Assembly (NCBI RefSeq): GCF_900105255.1
Contig: NZ_LT629763.1
Location: 3,916,001-3,980,000 of the forward strand
Direction of reading: 5' to 3'
From: Halopseudomonas sabulinigri
GTDB lineage: Bacteria > Pseudomonadota > Gammaproteobacteria > Pseudomonadales > Pseudomonadaceae
DNA length: 64,000 bases
The notes below the pieces were generated by a model, which saw only the letters and a program-made list of their open reading frames with translations, ran no database searches and was not told the DNA's origin. Within the stretch, counting starts at the first letter, position 1. The number at the start of each line of letters is the position of its first letter. Of this stretch, positions 41,919-51,146 are shown one piece after another. The translations under genes were made by a program, and so were the position numbers.

Positions 41919-42009
41919 GGAGAGGTGGCCGAGTGGCCGAAGGCGCTCCCCTGCTAAGGGAGTATACCTCAAAAGGGTATCGCGGGTTCGAATCCCGCCC
42001 TCTCCGCCA
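41919..42009 (+). tRNA. tRNA-Ser (anticodon GCT)
   Basis: The 91-nt cloverleaf has the long variable arm of serine tRNAs, acceptor GGAGAGG with CCTCTCC, and encoded CCA. The anticodon loop CTGCTAA gives GCT. Confidence 0.97.
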
Positions 42010-42065
42010 CTTTGTGGCTTATGGGTTGTCAAGCGTTAGTTTCTGAAATTTAAAGAAAAAAATGT

Positions 42066-42093
42066 TTGACAGGTTAAAAAAACAGCCTATAAT
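42066..42093 (+). promoter_or_regulatory. Consensus sigma-70 promoter of tRNA-Arg(ACG)
   Basis: TTGACA (42066-42071) and TATAAT (42088-42093) are both perfect, with a 16-base spacer. The tRNA begins 14 bases after the -10 hexamer. Confidence 0.9.
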
Positions 42094-42106
42094 TCGCACC
42101 CACAAT

Positions 42107-42183
42107 GCACTCGTAGCTCAGCTGGATAGAGTACTCGGCTACGAACCGAGCGGTCGGAGGTTCGAATCCTCCCGAGTGCACCA
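42107..42183 (+). tRNA. tRNA-Arg (anticodon ACG)
   Basis: The 77-nt cloverleaf has acceptor GCACTCG with CGAGTGC and encoded CCA. The anticodon loop CTACGAA gives ACG, which is read as inosine-CG in bacteria. Confidence 0.97.
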
Positions 42184-42188
42184 AACAG

Positions 42189-42220
42189 AAAAACCCACTG
42201 ATTTCAGTGGGTTTTTTTTT
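42189..42220 (+). terminator. Terminator after tRNA-Arg(ACG)
   Basis: A 12-bp stem AAAAACCCACTG/CAGTGGGTTTTT with a 4-base loop (ATTT) is followed by more T. Confidence 0.93.
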
Positions 42221-42346
42221 GCTGTCACAAAAGTACAGCTGAGTGCGCTGGCAAAGCCTGCTAGGCTGGAGCGCAACCCCATTGGCGCGATCTGCGTGAT
42301 CCGCTTGTGCTGAATCCCGCGCCGCGGGGCTGCCAGGAATGCTGCC

Positions 42347-43786
42347 ATGCCGGACCTCAATCGAAAGTCTCCCGAAAGCCTGCAGGATCGCCTTGAGCAA
42401 GTGCAGGAGCTGTTGAGTCGTCAGCGCCTGGTCGAAGGCTTGGTACACAAGCAGGAAGGGCAGCACCAGGAGCTGGTGGAGCATCTGGTGCATCAGCAGA
42501 ATCTGGTCAAGCTGCAGCGCAAGCTGGACGAACTGCATCCCGCCGACGTCGCCTATATTCTTGAATCGCTACCGCTCGGCGAGCGCCTTGCCGTGTGGCA
42601 ATTGGTCAAGGTCGAGCGCGACGGCGAAATCCTCCTCGAAGTCTCTGACGCGGTGCGTGAAACGCTGATCGCCGACATGGACAGCCACGAAATCATCGCG
42701 GCGGCCAATAGTCTGGACGCCGATGAGCTGGCTGACCTGGCGCCGGACTTGCCGCGCGATGTTGTGCGCGAGTTGATGGATACCCTGGACGCGCAGCAGC
42801 GTGACCGCCTGAAATCGGCGCTCTCATATGACGAGGATCAGGTCGGTGCGCTGATGGACTTCGACATGATCACCATCCGTGATGATGTCAGCCTGGAAGT
42901 GGTCAGCCGCTACCTGCGGCGCTTCGATGCATTGCCCGATCACACCGACAAACTCTTCGTGGTAGACACTGAAGGTCTGCTGAAAGGGGTGTTGCCGATC
43001 AAGAAGCTACTGGTCGGTTCGCCGGATGACATGGTCATTGATGTCATGGCAGACGACCCGGTGGTATTCGACCCGGCTGACGATGCCGGTGAGGCTGCGC
43101 AGGCCTTCGAGCGTTACGACCTGGTCTCGGCACCGGTGGTGGATACGCTGGGGCGCCTCTGCGGCCGTCTGACTATCGACGAGATGGTTGATTACATCCG
43201 CGAGGAAAGCGAAGCAGAGGTGCTCAACGCAGCGGGTCTGCGCGAAGAGGAAGACATCTTTGCCTCGGTCTGGAAGTCGGTACGCAACCGCTGGGCTTGG
43301 CTAGCGGTGAATCTGTGCACCGCGTTGATTGCATCGCGGGTGATCGGTCTGTTCGAGAATGCCATCGAGCAACTGGTGGCGCTGGCGGCGCTGATGCCCA
43401 TTGTGGCGGGTATCGGCGGCAACTCCGGCAACCAGACCATCACCATGATTGTGCGCGGGGTGGCTACCGGCCAGGTTCAGGTGGCCCATGGCAAGCGGCT
43501 GCTGCGCAAGGAGGCGAGTGTTGCGCTGATCAATGGCGTGTTCTGGGGGGTGGTGCTTGCGGGTATTGCCTATGCGCTCTATGGCAGCGCACCACTGGCG
43601 ATAGTGCTGATGTCGGCCATGACCCTGAATATGTTGCTCGCCGCCTGTATGGGGGTATTCATCCCTTTGATTCGGCTGCGTCTGGGTGGCGATCCCGCGC
43701 TAGGCTCCAGCGTATTGATCACGGCGATCACCGATAGCGGCGGCTTCTTCATCTTTCTTGGGCTGGCGACTATCTTTCTCCTGTGA
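42347..43786 (+). CDS. mgtE: Magnesium transporter MgtE
   Basis: MgtE is a magnesium-gated magnesium channel. The 479 residues show the N-terminal superhelical domain (about 50-170) and two CBS domains (about 175-300). Five membrane helices follow (about 320-479), with the pore motif GIGGNSGNQT and the segment LGGDPALGSSVLITAITDSGGFF. It sits after the rsmA-tRNA cluster, as in P. aeruginosa. The long charged N-terminal extension (about 40 residues rich in Gln/Leu) is typical of pseudomonad members. Confidence 0.95.
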   Translation: MPDLNRKSPESLQDRLEQVQELLSRQRLVEGLVHKQEGQHQELVEHLVHQQNLVKLQRKLDELHPADVAYILESLPLGERLAVWQLVKVERDGEILLEVSDAVRETLIADMDSHEIIAAANSLDADELADLAPDLPRDVVRELMDTLDAQQRDRLKSALSYDEDQVGALMDFDMITIRDDVSLEVVSRYLRRFDALPDHTDKLFVVDTEGLLKGVLPIKKLLVGSPDDMVIDVMADDPVVFDPADDAGEAAQAFERYDLVSAPVVDTLGRLCGRLTIDEMVDYIREESEAEVLNAAGLREEEDIFASVWKSVRNRWAWLAVNLCTALIASRVIGLFENAIEQLVALAALMPIVAGIGGNSGNQTITMIVRGVATGQVQVAHGKRLLRKEASVALINGVFWGVVLAGIAYALYGSAPLAIVLMSAMTLNMLLAACMGVFIPLIRLRLGGDPALGSSVLITAITDSGGFFIFLGLATIFLL

Positions 43787-43821
43787 GGTTGTGACGGTCC
43801 GCACGGGCGGTGTCGCCTTGA

Positions 43822-43850
43822 TTGCCAAAAATGTCACATCAGGATACATT
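43822..43850 (+). promoter_or_regulatory. Candidate sigma-70 promoter of oadGAB
   Basis: TTGCCA (43822-43827) and TACATT (43845-43850) lie 17 bases apart, about 125 bases before the oadG start. Confidence 0.5.
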
Positions 43851-43974
43851 GAGCCGTTTTTCCGTGTGGGAAGGCTGCCCGATGGCCGTCAATTGACGCC
43901 AGCGCCCACTGACGCTTTTCAACTAACTATAAGCAGCATGGCCTCAACCCATGCCCAGAGCTGCAGGAGATAAA

Positions 43975-44232
43975 ATGGAACCGACCAACATGGTTGCCGA
44001 AGGAGTGGAACTGATGTTCCTTGGGATGGGATCCGTTTTCGGGTTTCTGATTCTGCTGGTCGCCTGTACCAGTGCGATGTCCTTCATCTTGTCGCGTTAT
44101 TTTCCTGAGGCGCTGCCCGCGCCGAAAAAGACAGCACGTAAGCCCAGTGCAGCCCCTGCCAGTGTTGACCCGGATGTTGTCGCCGCCATCGGCGCTGCGC
44201 TCAAGCAGCATCGTGCGCGTCGCAGTTCCTGA
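43975..44232 (+). CDS. oadG: Oxaloacetate decarboxylase gamma chain OadG
   Basis: This small membrane anchor of the sodium-pumping oxaloacetate decarboxylase has 85 residues. It has one membrane helix near 15-38 ([20 protein letters not shown]) and a Pro/Ala/Lys-rich cytoplasmic tail that binds the alpha chain. ATG 43975 is preceded by AGGAG; an upstream open frame to 43951 is not needed. It is the first gene of oadGAB. Confidence 0.9.
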   Translation: MEPTNMVAEGVELMFLGMGSVFGFLILLVACTSAMSFILSRYFPEALPAPKKTARKPSAAPASVDPDVVAAIGAALKQHRARRSS

Positions 44233-44282
44233 CACCCCTTTCGCGGTTTTCACCATTAAAAAAATATAAAGGCCATACCACT

Positions 44283-46061
44283 ATGACCGATAGCAAAAAG
44301 CCCCTGGGCATTACCGATGTGATCCTGCGCGATGCGCATCAATCCATTCTGGCTACCCGTATGCGACTTGACGATATGCTGCCGATTGCCGGCAAGCTCG
44401 ATCAGGTTGGTTTCTGGTCTGTTGAATCCTGGGGCGGGGCGACCTTTGATGCCTGCATTCGTTATCTTGGCGAAGACCCATGGGAGCGCATCCGCGCGCT
44501 GAAGCAGGCGATGCCGAACACGCGCCAGCAAATGCTGCTGCGCGGCCAGAATCTACTCGGCTACCGCCATTACGCCGACGACGTGGTAGAGAAGTTTGTC
44601 GAACGTGCTGCCGTCAATGGCGTAGACGTATTCCGCGTATTTGACGCGATGAACGACCCGCGCAACCTTGAGACCGCACTCAAGGCCGTCAAGGCGCAGG
44701 GCAAGCACGCTCAGGGCACCATTTCCTACACTACCAGTCCGGTACACACGCTGCAGATGTGGGTGGACTTGGCCAAGCAGATCGAAGACATGGGCGCCGA
44801 CTCCATTGCGATCAAGGATATGGCCGGCATTTTGAACCCCTATGTGGCGTTCGATCTGGTCACCCAGCTCAAGAGCACCCTGAGCATCCCTGTACACATG
44901 CAGTGCCACGCTACTGCAGGCCTGTCGACCGCCGCGAACATGAAGGCGGCCGAAGCCGGTATTGATAACGTCGACACCGCCATTTCGTCCATGTCGATGA
45001 CCTACGGGCACTCGCCAACCGAGTCAGTGGTCGCCATCTTCCAGGGCAGTGAGCGCGACACCGGGTTGAATCTGGAGTTGCTCGAAGAAGTGGCAGCCTA
45101 CTTCCGTGAAGTACGGAAGAAATACGCCAAGTTCGAAGGCAACCTCAAAGGGGTTGATTCACGCATTCTGGTTGCTCAGGTGCCCGGCGGCATGCTGACC
45201 AACATGGAGAGCCAGCTGAAAGAGCAGGGCGCCAGTGACAAGTTTGACGATGTTCTGGCTGAAATTCCGCGCGTGCGCGAGGATCTGGGCTTCATTCCGC
45301 TGGTTACCCCAACCTCCCAGATCGTAGGGACTCAGGCGGTCATCAACGTGCTGACCGGTGAGCGCTACAAGTCGATCACCAAGGAAACCGCGGGCATTCT
45401 CAAGGGTGAATACGGCGCGGCGCCGGCTCCTTTCAATGCCGAGCTGCAGGCCCGTGTGCTGGACGGCGCTGAAGCGATCAGCTGCCGCCCGGCAGACCTG
45501 CTGGAAGCCGAGATGGACAAACTGACTGCCGAGCTGAAAGGCCTGGCCAGTGAGAAAGGCATCAAGCTCGCCGACAATGAAATAGACGACGTGCTGACCT
45601 ATGCACTGTTTCCGCAGATTGGCCTCAAATTCCTGGAAAATCGCGGCAATCCGGACGCCTTCGAGCCAGCCCCAACAGGTAACGAGCTGCCTGCTGCGGC
45701 CAAGGGTGCAGGCCCTGAAGCCTACACCGTCAGCGTCAATGGCAAGGAGTATGTGGTTCAGGTGACCGACGGTGGCGACATTTCCGGCATCAAGCCAATC
45801 GGTGACAGCGGCGCAGCGCCTGCAGCAGCCGCAGCGCCGGTAGGCGAGGGTGATGCACAGGGCGCACCGCTGTCCGGCAACATCTTCAAGGTGCTGGTCA
45901 ATGTGGGTGATCAGGTTGACGAAGGTGAAGTTGTGATGATCCTCGAAGCCATGAAAATGGAAACCGAAGTGCGCGCTGTTCGCGGCGGTACTGTCGTCTC
46001 CATCGACATCAAGGTTGGCGACGCAGTAGCGGTCGGCGATACCTTGCTGACCATCGGTTAA
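44283..46061 (+). CDS. oadA: Oxaloacetate decarboxylase alpha chain OadA
   Basis: This soluble carboxyltransferase moves the carboxyl group of oxaloacetate to biotin. The 592 residues have the carboxyltransferase domain ([17 protein letters not shown] near 15; [17 protein letters not shown] metal site), a conserved carboxylase domain, a Pro/Ala linker and a biotinyl domain. The biotin-bearing Lys558 lies in EAMKMET. It is flanked by the membrane chains oadG and oadB, which marks it as part of the sodium pump and not pyruvate carboxylase. Confidence 0.95.
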   Translation: MTDSKKPLGITDVILRDAHQSILATRMRLDDMLPIAGKLDQVGFWSVESWGGATFDACIRYLGEDPWERIRALKQAMPNTRQQMLLRGQNLLGYRHYADDVVEKFVERAAVNGVDVFRVFDAMNDPRNLETALKAVKAQGKHAQGTISYTTSPVHTLQMWVDLAKQIEDMGADSIAIKDMAGILNPYVAFDLVTQLKSTLSIPVHMQCHATAGLSTAANMKAAEAGIDNVDTAISSMSMTYGHSPTESVVAIFQGSERDTGLNLELLEEVAAYFREVRKKYAKFEGNLKGVDSRILVAQVPGGMLTNMESQLKEQGASDKFDDVLAEIPRVREDLGFIPLVTPTSQIVGTQAVINVLTGERYKSITKETAGILKGEYGAAPAPFNAELQARVLDGAEAISCRPADLLEAEMDKLTAELKGLASEKGIKLADNEIDDVLTYALFPQIGLKFLENRGNPDAFEPAPTGNELPAAAKGAGPEAYTVSVNGKEYVVQVTDGGDISGIKPIGDSGAAPAAAAAPVGEGDAQGAPLSGNIFKVLVNVGDQVDEGEVVMILEAMKMETEVRAVRGGTVVSIDIKVGDAVAVGDTLLTIG

Positions 46062-46071
46062 GGGGAAGTCA

Positions 46072-47208
46072 ATGGATAAGCTCCTCCAACTGTGGCAAAC
46101 CACGGGTATCTATCACATGGCTTGGGGACAGGCGGTGATGATCGTGGTGTGCTTTGGTCTGATCTATCTGGCCATCCGCAAGGGCTTTGAGCCGCTGCTG
46201 CTGATCCCCATCGGCTTCGGCGGTATTCTGGCCAACCTGCCGGTGGCCAATATGGCGCAGGGCAGCGGTATTCTGCACCTGATCTACGAAGTAGGTTTGC
46301 CTACCAGTGTGTTCCCGCTGCTGATCTTCATGGGCGTGGGTGCGATGACCGACTTTGGCCCCATGCTGGCCAACCCCCGCACGCTGCTGCTGGGTGCGGC
46401 TGCGCAGTTTGGTATTTTCGGCACGCTGCTTGGCGCCCTGGCGCTGACGTCGGCCGGTATCCCGGGCTTTGAGTTCACCATGAAGGAGGCGGCCTCCATC
46501 GCCATTATCGGCGGCGCGGATGGCCCCACCTCGATCTTTGTGACCTCCAAGTTGGCGCCAGATCTGCTAGGTCCCATTGCCGTAGCAGCCTATTCCTACA
46601 TGGCGCTGGTACCACTGCTGCAACCGCCAATCATGCGTGCGCTGACCTCGAAAAAAGAGCGTGGCATCGTCATGACCCAACTGCGTGTTGTCAGCAAGGC
46701 CGAGAAGATTATCTTCCCCCTGTTGCTGCTGATGCTGGTTGCGCTGCTGCTGCCTGACGCGGCCCCATTGGTGGGTATGCTGTGCTTCGGTAATCTGATG
46801 CGCGAATCCGGTGTGGTAGAACGCCTGGCCGATACTACCCGCAACGCGCTGATCAACATCGTGACTATCGGTCTGGGCCTGGCGGTTGGCTCCAAGCTGT
46901 CTGCAGAGTCCTTCCTGCAGCTGAAGACACTGGGCATTCTGGTGCTGGGCATGCTGGCTTTCTGTGCCGGTACGGCGGCAGGCGTATTGATGGCGAAGCT
47001 GTTGAACCTGTTCAGCAAAACGCCGATCAATCCGCTCATTGGTTCAGCCGGCGTGTCTGCGGTGCCTATGGCGGCCCGGGTATCGAACAAGATTGGTCTG
47101 GAAACCAACCCGCACAACTTCCTGCTGATGCACGCGATGGGGCCAAACCTCGCGGGTGTGATCGGCTCGGCGGTAGCGGCCGGTATCCTGCTCAACTTTG
47201 TTGGCTAG
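46072..47208 (+). CDS. oadB: Oxaloacetate decarboxylase beta chain OadB, sodium channel
   Basis: This membrane subunit decarboxylates carboxybiotin and exports sodium. The 378 residues form about nine to eleven membrane helices, with [21 protein letters not shown] (sodium-site Asp in GGADGPT) and [18 protein letters not shown] near the end. It lies 10 bases after oadA. A stop at 47206-47208 is followed by a strong terminator. Confidence 0.96.
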   Translation: MDKLLQLWQTTGIYHMAWGQAVMIVVCFGLIYLAIRKGFEPLLLIPIGFGGILANLPVANMAQGSGILHLIYEVGLPTSVFPLLIFMGVGAMTDFGPMLANPRTLLLGAAAQFGIFGTLLGALALTSAGIPGFEFTMKEAASIAIIGGADGPTSIFVTSKLAPDLLGPIAVAAYSYMALVPLLQPPIMRALTSKKERGIVMTQLRVVSKAEKIIFPLLLLMLVALLLPDAAPLVGMLCFGNLMRESGVVERLADTTRNALINIVTIGLGLAVGSKLSAESFLQLKTLGILVLGMLAFCAGTAAGVLMAKLLNLFSKTPINPLIGSAGVSAVPMAARVSNKIGLETNPHNFLLMHAMGPNLAGVIGSAVAAGILLNFVG

Positions 47209-47224
47209 GTTGACGTCAAGGCAC

Positions 47225-47253
47225 AAAAAACCCGCTCAGTGAGCGGGTTTTTT
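47225..47253. terminator. Bidirectional terminator between oadB and amrZ
   Basis: A 13-bp stem AAAAAACCCGCTC/GAGCGGGTTTTTT with a 3-base loop serves both converging genes. Confidence 0.92.
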
Positions 47254-47302
47254 ATTGGCCAATTTCCGGTGTAATCGGGGCCGGAAAAAACGAGTGTGAA
47301 GC

Positions 47303-47629
47303 TTACTGCTGCTCGTTAGCCAGCAACGCCAGCAGTGCGTTTTGCTGTCGGCGGCTCATTTCACGGAAGCGCACCAGCAATTCCTGCTCTGGCGAAGACA
47401 GGCCGTCGAGCTGCTGATCATTCAGTGCCTGGCGGGAGGGCTGCGTCTGCTCGGGCAAAATCGGCAGGTCGAGCAGGCTGTGCTCCAGACGTGCAATGAT
47501 TTCGGAGTTCATGCTGCGGTGATGCTGCTTCGCGACGTCGGCAATGCGGTCGCGCATGCCCTGCGGCAGACGTACCACAAACTTATCTGCGGTGCGGCTG
47601 GTGTAGTGTTGTTGGGTAGCAGTTTTCAT
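47303..47629 (-). CDS. amrZ: Ribbon-helix-helix regulator AmrZ (AlgZ)
   Basis: AmrZ is an Arc-type DNA-binding protein that controls alginate, twitching, flagella and cyclic-di-GMP genes in pseudomonads. The 108 residues keep the hallmark [19 protein letters not shown] and [14 protein letters not shown] of the RHH domain (about 10-55). A C-terminal helix for tetramer formation ends in [12 protein letters not shown]. The length equals that of P. aeruginosa AmrZ. The gene has no obvious ribosome site (GGGCAAC only). Confidence 0.95.
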   Translation of the reverse strand: MKTATQQHYTSRTADKFVVRLPQGMRDRIADVAKQHHRSMNSEIIARLEHSLLDLPILPEQTQPSRQALNDQQLDGLSSPEQELLVRFREMSRRQQNALLALLANEQQ

Positions 47630-47841
47630 AGGGCAACAGTAATCGCTTGTATGAAGTGAATCGATACCTGCCAGGCTACGAAATGCTCTGAACTGCGTGC
47701 GGCAGGCACGGGACGCGGTTGAATAATAGTAGTTATAGACAACATATTCCCGTTTAGTTGCCTTAGTTAAACCTGTTTTTTAGCAGTATGCCAGTATGCG
47801 ACAAAAAAATGTCTTCGTTTTGTGACGGATTTACGACGAAT

Positions 47842-47852
47842 GGCGTTTTGCC
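47842..47852. promoter_or_regulatory. Candidate AmrZ binding site upstream of amrZ
   Basis: GGCGTTTTGCC is the complement of GGCAAAACGCC, close to the AmrZ consensus I recall from pseudomonad ChIP-seq work. It is about 213 bases before the amrZ start, which suits autorepression. The rest of the 47630-47954 gap is AT-rich leader DNA with no gene. Confidence 0.55.
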
Positions 47853-47954
47853 ATGCTTTTTTGCGTAGTGGTCAAGGCTGCTCAAATTCAGTTAACATGC
47901 GCGTCATCTCATTGAATTCAACGGGTTGGCGCTGCCAGCTCGGCACTTTCTTAC

Positions 47955-48031
47955 GCGCTTGTAGCTCAGCTGGATAGAGCAACCGCCTCCTAAGCGGTAG
48001 GTCCCCGGTTCGAATCCGGGCTCGCGCGCCA
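47955..48031 (+). tRNA. tRNA-Arg (anticodon CCT) with a weakened acceptor stem
   Basis: The 77-nt cloverleaf has the anticodon loop CTCCTAA, good D, anticodon and T stems (CCCGG/CCGGG), and encoded CCA. The acceptor arms are GCGCTTG and CTCGCGC, so positions 5 and 6 mispair (T:C and T:T). This is not the usual perfect stem. The gene may still be functional but is atypical. Confidence 0.85.
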
Positions 48032-48040
48032 GTAAAAACA

Positions 48041-48074
48041 AAGGCTTGCACGGTGTTAATCGGCAAGCCTTTTG
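48041..48074 (+). terminator. Terminator after tRNA-Arg(CCT)
   Basis: A 9-bp stem AAGGCTTGC (48041-48049) with GCAAGCCTT (48063-48071) is followed by T residues. The loop is 13 bases. Confidence 0.75.
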
Positions 48075-48196
48075 TGTTTCTGTGATTTGGTCCCTCTTTT
48101 GCTCATGCGGCTTTTTGGTCCTCATGTTGCTCATGCTGTGGTGCTGAATAGGTGCCTTTTGGTGACCTGCCGAGCCCGCAACCTGGGCAACGCTAG

Positions 48197-48865
48197 CTAT
48201 TCCCAGTCTGTTGGGCAGGCGGTGCAGCCTTGCATGGTGACGTTCAAGAAATTGCCGTAATGCAACCGCGCGCCGCTGAGGTCGGCGTCGCTCAGGTTGG
48301 CATGGTTGAGCTTGGCTTCCTGCAGGTTGGCATCCCGCAAGTCGGCGCCGGCCAGATTGGCCTTGGGTAGCCAGGCCATCTCCAGATTGGCGGCGTGCAA
48401 CACGCTGCGCTGCAGGCTGGCGCCGCTGAGCTTGGCAAACTCCAGGTTGGCGCCGGTAAAGTCGGCGCGGTTGAAGTTGGCGCCCTGTGCGGTGAGGTTC
48501 CAGCCGGCAATGCCGAGCAAGCTGGCGCCTTCGGCATTGGCACCGCGCATGGCGGTCTGCTGCAGGCTGGCGCGGTTGAAATTGGCGTCGGCCAGTTGTG
48601 CCCGATCCAGCTTGGCTTGATCCAGTTGGCTGTGACGCAGGTCGGCACCGCGCAGATCCGCGCCGGTTAGATCTGCTTTGCGCAGGTCCAGGTGGCGTAG
48701 GTCGGCGTTGCGCAGATCCACGCCCGGGCAACGGGTACCGGGGATCAGCGCACAGCCGTTCAGGGTCTGGATGTCCTCGGCGGCAATGTCAGCACTTTGC
48801 GCTGCCGCCTGCATGCCAGCGGCGCTCAGGGCGCAGGCCAGGAGCAGTTTCTGTACAGGTGTCAT
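48197..48865 (-). CDS. Secreted pentapeptide-repeat protein with paired cysteines
   Basis: This 222-residue protein has a signal peptide (about 1-23, ending MQAAAQS). A long run of A(D/N)L-type pentapeptide repeats (about 48-210) follows and should fold as a square beta-helix. Cysteines sit at both ends (Cys38/Cys46 and Cys214/Cys217, the last pair as CTAC), which may close the ends by disulfides in the periplasm. ATG 48865 has GGAGAG upstream; an open frame to 49111 runs into exaA and is not real. It follows exaA by 47 bases on the same strand, so a link to the quinoprotein system is likely. Its function is unknown. Confidence 0.8.
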   Translation of the reverse strand: MTPVQKLLLACALSAAGMQAAAQSADIAAEDIQTLNGCALIPGTRCPGVDLRNADLRHLDLRKADLTGADLRGADLRHSQLDQAKLDRAQLADANFNRASLQQTAMRGANAEGASLLGIAGWNLTAQGANFNRADFTGANLEFAKLSGASLQRSVLHAANLEMAWLPKANLAGADLRDANLQEAKLNHANLSDADLSGARLHYGNFLNVTMQGCTACPTDWE

Positions 48866-48912
48866 GTTGCTCTCCAGAGCTCCACCCGGCTCGCGGGTGG
48901 GGCCGGTGGCGG

Positions 48913-50769
48913 TTAGTCGTTGGCCCATTCGGGTAGCTTGAATACCCAGAAGGAGCCGCCTTGCGCGACGGGTTTGGTCAGCTCGGCCATGTCGCCGCCC
49001 CAGAGCGGTACGGCGCCACCGTAGCCGGTAGTAACGCCAATGTACTGCTCGCCGTCCTGTTCCCAGGTAATGGGTGGCGAGATCACACCGGTGCCGGTCT
49101 GGAACTGCCACAATTGCTCGCCAGTCCTGGCATCAAAGGCCTTGAAAAAACCGTCGCCTGTGCCAGTGAACACCAGATTGCCGCCAGTGGCGAGTACGCC
49201 CGCCCAGAGCGGCAGCGGTTCTTTGTGCTCCCAGGCGATCTTGCCGGTTTGCGGGTCCATGGCGCGCAGCACGCCCACGTGATCGTCAAACATGCGCTTG
49301 ATGCGAAAGCCCATGCCCAGGTAGGCGGAACCCTTGTTGTAACTGACCTCTTCGGTCCAGTAATCCTCTTTCCAGTGGTTCGCGGGTACGTAGAACAGGC
49401 CAGTATCCTGGCTGTAAGCCATGGGGTTCCAGTTCTTGCCGCCGAGGAACGGCGGCGAAACCTCAACGGCCTCGCTGCGTTCTTCACCCGGCTTCAGACG
49501 CGGCGGACGCTGCCCGGGGTTCTCGACCGGCCGCCCGGTTTCCAGGTCGATGTGGCTGGCCCAGGTGATGTTGTCGACGAAGGGAAAGGCATTCATCAGC
49601 TTTCCGTTGTCGCGATCCACTACATAGAAAAAGCCGTTGCGGTCTGCGTGCGCGGTGGCAGGGACCTGCTTGCCGTTTTTCTCATAGTCAAACAGCACCA
49701 ACTCGTTGTTGCCGGAGAAGTCCCAGGTGTCGTTGGGTGTGTGTTGGTAGAACCATTTCACCTCGCCGGTACTGGCATCCACGCCAACCTGACCCGAGGT
49801 GTACAGGCTGTCGTAATCAGCCGGTTGGCCGTCCTTGGGCGTGCGCGCCCAGCCATTCCAGGGCGCCGGGTTGCCGGCTCCGATGATGATGGTGTTGGTG
49901 GCAGCATCGAAACTGGCGCTCTGCCAAGGCGCGCCGCCGCCCTGACTCCAGGCCTCGACCTTGCCGGTAGGTGAATCTGGGTCATCCGGCCAGGACGGCG
50001 CCTTGATGTCGCCGGTCGGTGTGCTGTCTTGCCCGTTGAGACGGCCCATGTGACCTTCGACGAACGGGCGCATCCAGACTTCTTCACCGGTTTCCGGGTC
50101 GCGGGCAAATAGCTTGCCGACCACGCCGAACTCGTCACCCGAGGAGCCATGAATCAGCAGCGCCTTGCCGGTGACCTGATCGTGCACGATGGTCGGTGCG
50201 CCGGTCATGGTGTAACCGGCTTTGTGGTCGGCAAATTTCTTGCGCCAAACCACTTTGCCGGTGTCCTTGTTGAGCGCCACTATGCCGGCGTCCAGGGTGC
50301 CGAAAAAGACGTTGTCGCCGTAGATGGCGGCGCCGCGATTGACAACATCGCAGCAGGGGCGAATGTCGTCTGGCAGGCGGTGCGAGTAGCTCCACAACCG
50401 GCGGCCGGTCTTGGCATCCAGGGCGAACAACCGTGAATAGGAGCCGGTCACGTAAATCACGCCGTCGTGCACGATGGCCTGGGATTCCTGGCCGCGCTGC
50501 TTCTCATCGCCGAAGGAATAGGACCAGGCCGGCGTCAGCTTGAACACGTTCTCACTGTTGACCTGTTGCAGCGGGCTGTAGCGCTGGGCGTTGGTGCCCA
50601 TACCGTACATCAGTACGTTATTGGTGCTCAGGTGGTCGTTGGCAATGTCGTCCCAGCTTACCGGTACGGCCGCTACCGGCGCAGCGGCGAGGCCCAGTCC
50701 GGCGGCAATAACAATGCCTTTGATGGCCTGGCTGACGGGCGTCAGCACGGGGTGTCTTGTTGTTTTCAT
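48913..50769 (-). CDS. exaA: PQQ-dependent ethanol dehydrogenase, calcium type (ExaA/PedE)
   Basis: This periplasmic quinoprotein oxidises primary alcohols to aldehydes and passes electrons to cytochrome c550. The 618 residues have a signal peptide to about residue 34. An eight-bladed propeller with repeated tryptophan docking motifs follows. The neighbouring Cys139-Cys140 (PCCDVVNRG) would form the unusual ring disulfide over PQQ. Catalytic Asp350 lies in TWDFSGNNELV. The residue two after it is Ser352, so the metal is expected to be calcium. Sequence stretches across the whole protein resemble P. aeruginosa ExaA. ATG 50769 was chosen over an open frame to 50832. Confidence 0.96.
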   Translation of the reverse strand: MKTTRHPVLTPVSQAIKGIVIAAGLGLAAAPVAAVPVSWDDIANDHLSTNNVLMYGMGTNAQRYSPLQQVNSENVFKLTPAWSYSFGDEKQRGQESQAIVHDGVIYVTGSYSRLFALDAKTGRRLWSYSHRLPDDIRPCCDVVNRGAAIYGDNVFFGTLDAGIVALNKDTGKVVWRKKFADHKAGYTMTGAPTIVHDQVTGKALLIHGSSGDEFGVVGKLFARDPETGEEVWMRPFVEGHMGRLNGQDSTPTGDIKAPSWPDDPDSPTGKVEAWSQGGGAPWQSASFDAATNTIIIGAGNPAPWNGWARTPKDGQPADYDSLYTSGQVGVDASTGEVKWFYQHTPNDTWDFSGNNELVLFDYEKNGKQVPATAHADRNGFFYVVDRDNGKLMNAFPFVDNITWASHIDLETGRPVENPGQRPPRLKPGEERSEAVEVSPPFLGGKNWNPMAYSQDTGLFYVPANHWKEDYWTEEVSYNKGSAYLGMGFRIKRMFDDHVGVLRAMDPQTGKIAWEHKEPLPLWAGVLATGGNLVFTGTGDGFFKAFDARTGEQLWQFQTGTGVISPPITWEQDGEQYIGVTTGYGGAVPLWGGDMAELTKPVAQGGSFWVFKLPEWAND

Positions 50770-51146
50770 GGCAGGGTTCCTGTTGATCGTTGGAAGGCTC
50801 AGCGGGGCTGATCCACGGCTCATGGTGGGCATGCTGCAACAGGAGCGATACGGAAAAACGCCCGGTCACGGGGGGATAAATTCCCGTGCCATTGGCGCTT
50901 GGTAGGGGGCGAAGAAGACTGCGCCTTTGGGGGCGGCGGATTACATCCAAAGGCCAACAAGGATGCTATTGCCTCAGCGCAAAACGCTCTGGGGTGAGGG
51001 TTATGGCGACGCATGCGGGCGTCACCTACTACCAACGAACTACCCCCGGGCCACCAAAGCAGCATTGGGTCGACTGCGGCGGCTTCCTACCATGGCCATC
51101 GACAGCAACGCTTTTCCGTTAGCGACACGGCCAAGAGGTACGCAGT
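50770..51146. other. Divergent exaA/exaB control region
   Basis: This 377-base gap separates exaA (left) and exaB (right). It holds the shared palindrome at 50873-50887 and, near 51025-51050, repeated CTAC-type tracts of unknown meaning. No gene was found. Confidence 0.6.
50873..50887. promoter_or_regulatory. Palindrome upstream of exaA, shared with pedH
   Basis: GGGATAAATTCCCGT differs at only two of 15 positions from the element at 54780-54794. It lies 104 bases before the exaA start and reads as CGGGAA/TTCCCG-like dyad symmetry. It is a candidate site for an alcohol-pathway regulator such as ErbR/AgmR. Confidence 0.55.

Noticed and set aside
48197..48865. Tandem DNA repeat or CRISPR in the pentapeptide gene
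   Set aside because: The periodicity comes from the A(D/N)L protein repeats; there are no identical repeat/spacer units.
47955..51146. Prophage or genomic island inserted at tRNA-Arg(CCT)
   Set aside because: No integrase, no repeated att half and no change in codon use were seen after the tRNA; only the odd acceptor stem remains.
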